Positions 7,562 to 14,697 of a stretch of 29,134 nt of DNA are shown piece by piece. How positions within the stretch are numbered: the stretch's first letter is position 1; the number at the start of each line of letters is the position of its first letter. The notes beneath the pieces are model-generated. The model had not been told where the DNA came from, ran no database searches, and worked only from the letters and a program-made list of their open reading frames with translations. The stretch is taken from NCBI GenBank assembly GCA_024644125.1, contig JAHELQ010000008.1, positions 1 through 29,134 on the forward strand, given 5' to 3'. This DNA comes from Candidatus Aminicenantota bacterium. GTDB lineage: Bacteria > Acidobacteriota > Aminicenantia > UBA2199. The translations under genes and the position numbers were made by a program.

Positions 7562-8896
7562 ATGAAAAAGATACTTGTGATAGATGATGAAAAAAACATC
7601 CAGGTCTCGTTGGCCTCTATATTGGAAGATGAAGGTTATAAAGTTTTTATCGGATCCTCCGGCGAGGAGGCGCTCGACAAATTTAAAAATATCAGGCCCG
7701 ACGCTATATTCCTTGATATCTGGCTGCCGGGAATCGACGGTCTGGAGACGATGAAGCAAATACTGGAAATCGATCCCTTCCAGATAGTCATCATGATTTC
7801 CGGTCACGGTAACATTTCGACTGCGGTCCGGGCGGTGAAGGAGGGAGCTTACGATTTTCTGGAAAAACCCTTGAGCCTGGACAAAGTGATATTTGTTTTA
7901 CAGCGGGGTTTGGAGTACCGGAAAGTTCTGGAGGAAAACAAGAAGCTAAAATCCCTGTTGTATGCCCGGAACGGCTTGATGGACTCGGAGAGGCGGCCGG
8001 TCAAGAGAGAGTTATCGAAGAGTATTCAATTCGAAGCCGGCGGCGCCAACGCCACACGGAAACAAAAGACCGTGAAATCCAGCAATATTTTCTACGGTAT
8101 CGGCCTTCATTCTGGGGTTAAAACCGGAATGGTGATCAAGCCCATGCCCATTGGAAGTGGAATCCGCTTCGAGAATATCTCGGAAGACGGCTACATTCCC
8201 GCCCGCATCGAATATCTTGATACCACCAGTTATGCCACCTCAATCAAAAAAGACGGACTGGAGGCGAAAACCATCGAACATTTCATGGCCACACTCCATG
8301 CTTTCGGTATCACCAATCTATCGGTCAAGATCAACAACGAAGTGCCCATCGGCGACGGTTCCGCCAGCGATTTTTGTGAATTCATCAGAGCCAGCGGAGT
8401 GGTGGAGCAGGAGGAATTCATCCCCGAAATCATCATCGAAGAGACAATGCTCCTTGGGGATGAAAGTGAGAACGGGAAATACATCAAGATCGAACCTTAC
8501 GATGGTTTCGCCATCAAATACACGACAATTTACCCGGAACCTATCGGCAAGGAAACATACGAATTCGTGCTGGCCTCAGCGGAGGATTTCGAGCGGGACA
8601 TAGCCCCCGCCAGGACCTATGGATTTGTTCACGAGATAAACAAGCTGGCGGAAATGGGGCTGGCCGAAGGTGGGCGGATGAACAATTTCATTCTTATCGA
8701 CCGGGACAAAGGCCAGGTTATCAATACGGAGTTACGATTCAAAGAGGAATTGGCCCGTCACAAAATCCTGGACATCATGGGGGATTTTTATCTTCTGGGC
8801 CGCCCGATCCGCGGGAAAATTTCCGCGCAAAAGACAGGTCATTCGGAGAACGGTTTGATGGTCAATTATATCCGCGATAATTTGTTGAGCAAATAA
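7562..8896 (+). CDS. lpxC: Receiver domain fused to LpxC deacetylase
   Basis: This 444-residue fusion has an NtrC-type receiver domain (1-120), a linker (about 121-165) and a full-length LpxC domain (about 167-444). The receiver has the acidic pair Asp8-Asp9, phosphoacceptor Asp52, Ser80 and Lys102, so it should accept phosphate. The LpxC part keeps GIGLHSG, Glu239-His240, zinc ligands His400 and Asp404 in HKILDIMGD, and catalytic His427, so it should deacetylate UDP-3-O-acyl-GlcNAc, the committed step of lipid A synthesis. Ordinary LpxC is a stand-alone enzyme of about 300 residues. The helix and ENKKLK linker resemble NtrC-family regulators, as if the ATPase and DNA-binding parts had been replaced by the enzyme. 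It lies between the Clp-like ATPase and acpS in one operon; no histidine kinase is nearby. Confidence 0.93.
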   Translation: MKKILVIDDEKNIQVSLASILEDEGYKVFIGSSGEEALDKFKNIRPDAIFLDIWLPGIDGLETMKQILEIDPFQIVIMISGHGNISTAVRAVKEGAYDFLEKPLSLDKVIFVLQRGLEYRKVLEENKKLKSLLYARNGLMDSERRPVKRELSKSIQFEAGGANATRKQKTVKSSNIFYGIGLHSGVKTGMVIKPMPIGSGIRFENISEDGYIPARIEYLDTTSYATSIKKDGLEAKTIEHFMATLHAFGITNLSVKINNEVPIGDGSASDFCEFIRASGVVEQEEFIPEIIIEETMLLGDESENGKYIKIEPYDGFAIKYTTIYPEPIGKETYEFVLASAEDFERDIAPARTYGFVHEINKLAEMGLAEGGRMNNFILIDRDKGQVINTELRFKEELARHKILDIMGDFYLLGRPIRGKISAQKTGHSENGLMVNYIRDNLLSK

Positions 8897-8905
8897 GGAT
8901 TGCCC

Positions 8906-9277
8906 GTGGTAAAAGGTGTCGGAGTCGATATTGTCGAGATCGCAAGAATTCAAAAAGTTTTAGGCGACAATTCCCGCTTCGCGGAACGTGTGTTTTCACC
9001 GCAAGAGATTGAATATTGTGAGACCAAAGCCCGTAAAGCCCAGCATTACGCGGCCCGGTTCGCGGCCAAGGAGGCCTTTTTCAAAGCTCTCGGCACCGGA
9101 TGGCGGGATGGAATGGGGTGGCACGAAATCATCGTGGAGAACGATGAACTGGGAAAACCGAAAATCCGTCTCGCCGGGAGAACTCTCGAGATATTCGAGG
9201 CCCGCGGTTTGCAATTTATTCACCTTTCCATTTCCCATGAAAAAATTCACGCCGTCGCCATGGTTGTATTGGAATGA
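8906..9277 (+). CDS. acpS: Holo-[acyl-carrier-protein] synthase
   Basis: This 123-residue enzyme transfers 4'-phosphopantetheine from CoA to a serine of acyl carrier protein, activating it for fatty-acid and lipid A acyl-chain synthesis. It shows the family signatures GVGVDIVEIARI near the N-terminus (Mg-binding Asp) and AARFAAKEAFFKALGTG (the Glu/Lys motif), and ends with the usual LSISHE segment. I choose GTG 8906 because AAGGA (8895-8899), overlapping the lpxC stop, lies 6 nt upstream; TTG 8900 would be too close. Its place directly after lpxC joins ACP activation to use of acyl-ACP-derived sugar nucleotide, and it is probably co-translated with that gene. Confidence 0.93.
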   Translation: MVKGVGVDIVEIARIQKVLGDNSRFAERVFSPQEIEYCETKARKAQHYAARFAAKEAFFKALGTGWRDGMGWHEIIVENDELGKPKIRLAGRTLEIFEARGLQFIHLSISHEKIHAVAMVVLE

Positions 9278-9304
9278 CGGTTGAATGATCGGCCGCTTTT
9301 GTGT

Positions 9305-9333
9305 TTGCATTATAAGCGTTAATAGTATACAAT
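9305..9333 (+). promoter_or_regulatory. Possible promoter for the partner-switching genes
   Basis: TTGCAT (9305-9310) and TACAAT (9328-9333) are spaced by 17 bp in the 126-bp gap before the STAS gene. The -10 matches five of six positions and the -35 only three. The surrounding sequence is AT-rich, with a further TATAAT at 9343-9348 lacking a partner. Plausible, not certain. Confidence 0.4.
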
Positions 9334-9403
9334 TAGCCATAATATAATAATTTATGAACGAAGTAGGTTATTTGAATTTTATAACTGTTTTCGAGGTGTA
9401 GGT

Positions 9404-9754
9404 ATGAGACACTTTCAGATAAGATCGAAAATCCTGAACCAGGTGGCGGTTTTTTATCCCAAAGGGCATCTGGATGCTCACAATGTGGACCGCTTCGAGC
9501 AGGAGATTTTGAAAATCATTAAAAATAAAATCTATAAAATTGTAATAAATTGTCAGGACCTTAATTATATTAGTTCTGCGGGAATGGGAATCATCATGGG
9601 GTATCTGGATGAAATCCGGGAAAACCATGGGGATATCAAGTTATGCTGTGTGAACGAGCGGGTATACGAAATTTTTGACCTGGTTGGCTTTACTGATATA
9701 TATGATTTTTTAGACGGCGAGGAATCCGCGGTAAGCACATTCGAACATGTTTAA
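9404..9754 (+). CDS. STAS-domain anti-sigma factor antagonist
   Basis: This 116-residue protein is a single STAS domain of the SpoIIAA/RsbV type. The segment NYISSAGMGIIMGYLDEI matches the conserved loop carrying the regulatory serine; Ser58 aligns with the phosphorylated serine of SpoIIAA. In partner switching the unphosphorylated antagonist binds the anti-sigma kinase and releases its target; the kinase inactivates it and a SpoIIE-type phosphatase reactivates it. The next two genes encode exactly those enzymes and overlap this one, so the three form a complete switch. GAGGTG precedes the ATG. No sigma factor gene is nearby, so the final target lies elsewhere or is not a sigma factor. Confidence 0.9.
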   Translation: MRHFQIRSKILNQVAVFYPKGHLDAHNVDRFEQEILKIIKNKIYKIVINCQDLNYISSAGMGIIMGYLDEIRENHGDIKLCCVNERVYEIFDLVGFTDIYDFLDGEESAVSTFEHV

Positions 9755-10175
9755 CCAAAAACCGGATTTAGCGATCTCGATTCCTTCCAAAACTCAATTA
9801 TTGAAGATGGTGGTGGAGTTGACCAAACATTTCGTCACTCTTCATCAATTCAATCCCTCGTGCACCCAACAAATTGCCCTGGCGGTGGATGAAGCCATCA
9901 CCAATGTTATCGAGCATTCTTATGTGTATAAAAAAGACGAGGAGATCCGCCTGGAATATTATATCAGCACGGAAGGAGTGAAGATAAAGATTGTGTTTTC
10001 CGGTATCCCTCCTGAATTCGTTGACGAAAAGTTCGATCTCGATGCGATGATCAAAGAAAAAAGGAAAGGCGGATTGGGGGTAAAGTTGATCAAGAAGATC
10101 ATGGATTCGGTGGAATACCGGACTGAGAACGGACTCAATATCTGTGAAATGGTGAAATGGAAGAAAAAAGTCTGA
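9747..10175 (+). CDS. HATPase-type anti-sigma factor / serine kinase (RsbW-like)
   Basis: This 142-residue protein is a compact GHKL ATPase of the SpoIIAB/RsbW class. The N box is visible as ALAVDEAITNVIEHSY (Glu49, Asn53) and the G box as KGGLGVKLIKKIMD near residues 107-120. Family members phosphorylate the STAS antagonist on serine and sequester a partner, classically a sigma factor. The ATG at 9747 overlaps the end of the STAS gene by 8 bp, indicating translational coupling and roughly matched amounts of both proteins, which partner switching needs. It in turn overlaps the phosphatase gene by 19 bp. Confidence 0.9.
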   Translation: MFNQKPDLAISIPSKTQLLKMVVELTKHFVTLHQFNPSCTQQIALAVDEAITNVIEHSYVYKKDEEIRLEYYISTEGVKIKIVFSGIPPEFVDEKFDLDAMIKEKRKGGLGVKLIKKIMDSVEYRTENGLNICEMVKWKKKV

Positions 10176-11404
10176 GTAGTCTGAAACGGGAATTGAAGCT
10201 GAAGCGGTTTCAATTCAACGCCATCTACGAATTCTCTTCCACGCTATATTCGGCATTCGATATCGAAAATATTGTACGAATTTTTTTTTCCACCTTGATG
10301 GGGCAACTCGGAGTATCCAGGACATTATTTTTGGAAACCGAGCATCAGCTCCTCGAGCATAAAGGATTTAAAGTTTCCGAAGAGGAAGGAAATTTTTTGC
10401 GGGCCTCGTTGCCCCAATTGGTTCACGATGAATTGTATCTCCGGGTAGAAGAACTGCCGGATTCCCTTCTCGATTTGAAGGAATTTTTGCTATCCAAAAA
10501 ACTCCGGTACCTGGTGAATATTTCCGAGGGCGACAAAAGAGTGTTTTTGGGAATGGGGTTAAAGTTCAATAAAATTGAACTGAAAACCGAAGACCTGGAG
10601 TTTTCTTTTTTCATTTCCCGGTTCGCGTTGATTGCGATCGATAACGCGTTTATGTTGAATCGCGTCATCGAAACCAAGCGAATCGAACACGAGATCGAGA
10701 TTGCCAGTGATATTCAATTGTCCTTGCTGCCGCAGGCAGTCCCGGAATTGGAGAACTTCGAACTTGCCGTCATATATAAGCCCATAAATGAAGTAGGGGG
10801 CGATTATTACGATATCCTGCGGGCGCGAAACGGGCGGTTGCCGGTCTTGATCGCCGATGTGGAGGGTAAAGGATTACCCGCGGCTCTGCTGGCGGCATCG
10901 TCCCAGGCGATTTTGCATTCCTTGAACGAGCTCTATTTTTTTGAACCGGCGAAATTTATCGGCAAGGCGAATTCGTTGATTTGCGATTTTACCAAAGGTA
11001 CGCGGTTTATCACGTTATTCTGGATGTTGGTGGATGACCTTAAAAAATCGGTGACCTATGTGAATGCCGGCCACGAGGAACCATTATTGATTTCCGGGGA
11101 AGAAGTGAGGAAATTGTCGTCCGGAGGCTTCCTGACCGGTTTTTTGGGTTCCGCCGTTTATAGCGAAGAAACCATCGAAATGAAAAAGGGTGATATGATT
11201 GTGGCGTTTACCGACGGAGTGCCCGAAGTGGAGAACCCTGAAGGAGATGAGTTCGGAAAAGAGGCGCTGATAGATTTCTTCAAATTGAACAAGACGCTTC
11301 CGGCAAAAAAAATGGCTGACAATTTATTCAAAACAATGGAGGATTTCAGCGCAGGCACCCGGTTTCGTGATGATTACACGCTCCTGGTACTGAAGGCGAA
11401 GTAA
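10157..11404 (+). CDS. SpoIIE-family serine phosphatase with N-terminal sensor region
   Basis: This 415-residue protein has a short helical start, a GAF-like region (about 25-165), a coiled linker with EIASDIQLSLLP (about 181-192), and a PPM/SpoIIE phosphatase domain (about 200-413). Metal-binding aspartates are visible in GGDYYD (Asp216) and DVEGKG (Asp234), in FTDGVPE, and in the final DDYTLLVL. It should dephosphorylate the STAS protein encoded two genes upstream, turning the switch on. The GAF-like part is too divergent for me to name a ligand. The start overlaps the kinase gene by 19 bp. No intrinsic terminator is evident after the stop. Confidence 0.88.
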   Translation: MEEKSLSSLKRELKLKRFQFNAIYEFSSTLYSAFDIENIVRIFFSTLMGQLGVSRTLFLETEHQLLEHKGFKVSEEEGNFLRASLPQLVHDELYLRVEELPDSLLDLKEFLLSKKLRYLVNISEGDKRVFLGMGLKFNKIELKTEDLEFSFFISRFALIAIDNAFMLNRVIETKRIEHEIEIASDIQLSLLPQAVPELENFELAVIYKPINEVGGDYYDILRARNGRLPVLIADVEGKGLPAALLAASSQAILHSLNELYFFEPAKFIGKANSLICDFTKGTRFITLFWMLVDDLKKSVTYVNAGHEEPLLISGEEVRKLSSGGFLTGFLGSAVYSEETIEMKKGDMIVAFTDGVPEVENPEGDEFGKEALIDFFKLNKTLPAKKMADNLFKTMEDFSAGTRFRDDYTLLVLKAK

Positions 11405-11455
11405 CTTTTTAATTTGGCGTTATCAGGTGGTTTTTCATTCAAGGATCTTTTAAAC

Positions 11456-11484
11456 TTGACAACGCCTCAATTTTTTTATATATT
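11456..11484 (+). promoter_or_regulatory. Strong sigma-70 promoter for rpmH
   Basis: TTGACA (11456-11461) and TATATT (11479-11484) are separated by 17 bp; the -35 is perfect and the -10 matches five of six. Transcription should start near 11491, about 63 nt before the rpmH GTG. This probably drives the whole rpmH-rnpA-yidD-yidC-jag-mnmE-mnmG cluster. Confidence 0.78.
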
Positions 11485-11553
11485 GTAACTTATTTTCAAA
11501 TTGTGATACGAAATCGTTCCTCTGGGGCGGTTTTGGAATTGAGAGGAGTAGCA

Positions 11554-11688
11554 GTGAAAAGAACATTTCAACCTAATAATTTAAAAAGAAAGAAAACACA
11601 TGGATTTAGGAGCAGAATGGCTACTACCGGAGGGAGAGCCGTACTGAGCAGCCGGAGAAGAAAAGGAAGGAAACGGTTAACCGTTTGA
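11554..11688 (+). CDS. rpmH: 50S ribosomal protein L34
   Basis: This 44-residue, strongly basic protein matches L34 throughout: KRTFQPNNLKRKKTHGF, then RSRMATTGGRAVLSSRRRKGRKRL. L34 is a late-assembling protein of the large ribosomal subunit. I choose GTG 11554 because the family begins at this point and GAGAGGAG lies just upstream; the open frame continues upstream but that part is not L34-like. It is the first gene of the classic cluster continuing with rnpA, yidD and yidC. dnaA, often found upstream of rpmH, is not here; a partner-switching module is. Confidence 0.96.
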   Translation: MKRTFQPNNLKRKKTHGFRSRMATTGGRAVLSSRRRKGRKRLTV

Positions 11689-11699
11689 CGGTCCTCTCC

Positions 11700-12045
11700 A
11701 TGCAATTTAAATTTTATTCGTACCAGAGAATTAACAGGTCAGAAGAGTTTAAGTATATGCTGCGGAAAGCCAGGCGTATAAGGAATGATTTTTTTTTTAT
11801 ATTATTCCAGGAATAAATATCCTTATCACCGGTTCGCAATATCGATAAATAGAAAGGTTGGCAATTCCGTTCAACGCAATTTTATTAAGCGACAAATGAA
11901 AGAATTGTTTCGACTCAACCAGGGATTGATGGTTACTAAATACGATTTGTGGATTGTTATGAAAAAGCGCTTTGGTCGTGAGCATAGAGAAAGTATTGAA
12001 CAGATGTTTATGGATGCGTTAGTAAAAATAGAAAATAAATGCTGA
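11700..12045 (+). CDS. rnpA: Ribonuclease P protein component, interrupted by a frameshift
   Basis: RnpA is the protein subunit of RNase P, which trims tRNA 5' ends. The gene is split between two frames. From ATG 11700 (or TTG 11685, overlapping the rpmH stop) the frame reads YQRINRSEEFKYMLRKARR, typical of the RnpA N-terminus, and stops at 11814-11816. The rest, including RFAISINRKVGNSVQRNFIK with the conserved RNA-binding motif, is in the +1 frame and ends at 12045. The join falls in a run of ten T at 11789-11798. One T fewer would give a continuous protein of about 114 residues, the normal length. This is either a homopolymer error or slippage; outright loss of this normally essential gene is unlikely. 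It overlaps yidD by 7 bp. Confidence 0.85.
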
Positions 12046-12290
12046 AAAAACCGTTTTTATTAATGCTTAAATTGTATAAGAAGTTTATATCCCCCTTTCT
12101 AGGGAACCATTGCAGGTTCTATCCCACTTGTTCTTGTTACGCTTATGAGGCTATCGAAAAGTTCGGGGTTTTGAGGGGAATTTTTCTCGGGACGATCAGG
12201 CTGTTGAAGTGCCATCCCTTTCATCCGGGAGGGGTGGATCCGGTCCCCGGGAAGTTCGAGGTGAGGTTAGGATGGAAACGAAAAATCTAA
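12039..12290 (+). CDS. yidD: Membrane protein insertion efficiency factor YidD
   Basis: This 83-residue protein matches YidD: an N-terminal amphipathic/hydrophobic stretch, then CRFYPTCSCYAYEAIEKFG and a C-terminal CHPFHPGGVDPVP segment, all hallmarks of the family. YidD helps insertion of membrane proteins at the inner membrane together with YidC. It overlaps the end of rnpA by 7 bp and the start of yidC by 19 bp, so translation of all three is probably coupled. Confidence 0.94.
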   Translation: MLKKPFLLMLKLYKKFISPFLGNHCRFYPTCSCYAYEAIEKFGVLRGIFLGTIRLLKCHPFHPGGVDPVPGKFEVRLGWKRKI

Positions 12291-14062
12291 TATTGGCGAT
12301 TGCCCTTTCGATTATTGTCATTACTGTATATCAGTATTTTTTTATGCCGAAGCCGGTGGATTTACCACAGCCGCAGGCTACGGAAACAGTGGATGTCGGA
12401 TCTTCCGAGGTAGATAAACCTGCCGCCGCCGATCAAGCGAAGGTTGAAGAAAAACGTGACATCGCGGATATTCTTGCCGATAACAAAGAACCTTCTGTGG
12501 AGACGCAAATCCCTGAGGTCGAGATGCCCGGAGAAAATATCGGGGACGCCGAGGACCGGGAAATAAAAGTTGAAACCGATTTGTTCATCGCGACCTTCGC
12601 CAATCGCGGAGCCGGTTTAAAATCCTTTGTTTTGAAAAAATACCTTGATGATAAGCGCGAACCTCTTGATCTGGTTAGCCGGCAAGTGGAAAAATTTGGT
12701 TATTATCCCTTTTATTTTTCTCCTTTCGAGGGGGAGCCGCTGTATAAAGATTTGAACAACGCCCGTTTTAAATATGAAGGGGAAGCGGAAACCGTTAATG
12801 TTTCCGCCGGTAACAAAACCGAAGTGTTGTTCAAGTATGCCGACAAAGGGAGCGATATCTCCGTATTCAAGAAATTTGTGATTTCTGGCGACAGTTATGT
12901 GTTCGACGTAGAGTACCAGGTAGTGAAAGCGGGCAAAATCTTGAGCGTGCCTATTATATTTGGTCCCGATCTGGAAAACAATATCAGTAGCGACCGGGCG
13001 ATGCAGGCTGGGTTGAAGATCGGCGCTTATACCGGAGATAAAATAGAAGATGTCGAATTTCGTAAGCAGAAGACCCAGCTCACCAAGGATCCGAAAATCA
13101 GTTTTGCCCAGGGCGGCATGAGCGGTTTTTACCATTGGGCGGCTTACGAGACTACATATTTCGCCTCTATTTTCAGACTTGATCCGAAAAACTCCAGTAT
13201 CAAATATTATGTCATCAAAGAAAAGGAATCCAAAGAAATAACGAATCTGTATTCATACATGATCCTTTCTAATCCTGGCGCGGTATTTATGGGCCCCAAG
13301 GACGAGGGGATTCTGGATGGAGTCGATAATATTTTCCCGGATGTCAACTCTGTGGTGGAATACGGATGGTTCGGTACCATCGCTAAAATAATGTTGAAGG
13401 GAATCAAATTTGTCCATTCATTTCTTCCCAACTGGGGCTGGGCCATCGTTCTTTTCACTCTTTTCCTCAAAATTTTATTGTTTCCGTTAACCTATTCATC
13501 GAGTGTATCGATGGCGCGGATGCAGACATTGCAACCGAAACTGAAGGCCATCAAGAAAAAATACAGAAACCAAAAAGATCCGGAACAGCGGCGTGCGATG
13601 AACGCCGAGATGATGGAGCTCTACAAAACCGAAAAAATCAATCCGATGGGCGGATGCCTGCCTATGCTATTGCAATTGCCTATTTTGTTCGGATTGTTCC
13701 GGTTGTTGGCGGTTTCGATCAGCGTTCGTCATGAACCCTGGATTTTGTGGATAAGCGATTTGTCGATCAAAGACCCGTATTATGTGCTTCCTGTCCTCAT
13801 GGGTATCACTCAGATCATTGTTCAAAAAATGACGCCTTCCAGCGGCGATGCCACTCAGCAGAAGATGATGTACATTATGCCGATCGTTATCGTGATATTC
13901 GTGATCAATTTGCCCAGTGGTTTGACTTTGTATTGGTTCGTATCGAACCTCCTGCAGATAGGACAGCAACGAATCATAAACCAAAAAATATATATCAAGA
14001 AAAAGGCCGAAGACAAAGAACTTAAGGCTTTAAAAAGAAAAAAGGGGTCATTAAAGAGATGA
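12272..14062 (+). CDS. yidC: Membrane protein insertase YidC
   Basis: This 596-residue protein has the Gram-negative YidC layout: an N-terminal transmembrane helix (about 6-24), a large periplasmic beta domain (about 90-350), and a C-terminal Oxa1-type insertase domain with several helices containing NPMGGCLPMLLQLPILFGLF. The C-terminal tail is rich in lysine (KKKAEDKELKALKRKKG), as in YidC proteins that contact the ribosome. It inserts and folds inner-membrane proteins with or without SecYEG. I choose ATG 12272, preceded by GAGGTTAGG, because METKNLILAIALS is the normal N-terminus; the longer frame upstream only shadows yidD. Its last 4 bp overlap jag (ATGA). Confidence 0.95.
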   Translation: METKNLILAIALSIIVITVYQYFFMPKPVDLPQPQATETVDVGSSEVDKPAAADQAKVEEKRDIADILADNKEPSVETQIPEVEMPGENIGDAEDREIKVETDLFIATFANRGAGLKSFVLKKYLDDKREPLDLVSRQVEKFGYYPFYFSPFEGEPLYKDLNNARFKYEGEAETVNVSAGNKTEVLFKYADKGSDISVFKKFVISGDSYVFDVEYQVVKAGKILSVPIIFGPDLENNISSDRAMQAGLKIGAYTGDKIEDVEFRKQKTQLTKDPKISFAQGGMSGFYHWAAYETTYFASIFRLDPKNSSIKYYVIKEKESKEITNLYSYMILSNPGAVFMGPKDEGILDGVDNIFPDVNSVVEYGWFGTIAKIMLKGIKFVHSFLPNWGWAIVLFTLFLKILLFPLTYSSSVSMARMQTLQPKLKAIKKKYRNQKDPEQRRAMNAEMMELYKTEKINPMGGCLPMLLQLPILFGLFRLLAVSISVRHEPWILWISDLSIKDPYYVLPVLMGITQIIVQKMTPSSGDATQQKMMYIMPIVIVIFVINLPSGLTLYWFVSNLLQIGQQRIINQKIYIKKKAEDKELKALKRKKGSLKR

Positions 14063-14670
14063 GCGAAAAAAAGGAATTCTGTTCCTCTTCACTTAAAGAG
14101 GCGATCGCCCTTGCTGCGGGAGAGTTCAAAACCTCTGAAGATAATGTCAAATATGAGATTATTACAGGGAAAACCAAGTATTTTGGCTACAAGCAGAGGG
14201 AGATTTATATTCGCGCCTGGACATGCGACGGCACTAATGAGCAACAGTTGCATTCGTTCATTGCCAGAATGTTCAAAGGAATGGAATTGTCTATGGATTT
14301 TGAGGTCCATGACAGAAAGAATTATGTTTTGGTAAATTTTTGGGGGTCGGATTTTAAAATTTTACTGTATCATAACGGTAATCTGTTGAACGCGATCCAG
14401 TATCTTTTAAACCGCTTGTATTCTGATGAAGTCGGGAAAAAAATTTACTGCGAGTGCGAGAATTTCAGGAAAAACCGTGAACGTGAGCTGAGCGCCCTGG
14501 CACACCGCTACGCCAGAGAAGTGAAGCGGGATGGCCGTTCCATCGATTTAAAAGAATTGAATCCTTTTGAAAGGCGCATTATTCACATGACTATCAACAA
14601 ATATTCCGATCTGGAGTCGAAAAGCGACGGCGATAGTTTCTTGAAGATCATTACCATTCGTAAAAAATGA
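14059..14670 (+). CDS. jag: Jag/KhpB-type RNA-binding protein
   Basis: This 203-residue protein has the Jag layout: a Jag-N-like region (about 1-55), a KH-like RNA-binding region (about 70-135), and a C-terminal R3H domain with ERELSALAHRYAREVKRDGR and LNPFERRIIHMTI (about 144-180). Jag/KhpB proteins bind RNA and, in several bacteria, affect cell elongation and division. It overlaps yidC by the ATGA tetranucleotide, as is common in this cluster. The KH region is divergent; the R3H part and the position make the call secure. Confidence 0.9.
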   Translation: MSEKKEFCSSSLKEAIALAAGEFKTSEDNVKYEIITGKTKYFGYKQREIYIRAWTCDGTNEQQLHSFIARMFKGMELSMDFEVHDRKNYVLVNFWGSDFKILLYHNGNLLNAIQYLLNRLYSDEVGKKIYCECENFRKNRERELSALAHRYAREVKRDGRSIDLKELNPFERRIIHMTINKYSDLESKSDGDSFLKIITIRKK

Positions 14671-14697
14671 TTTAGTCCCCTTTTTGTGGGAGTATTG

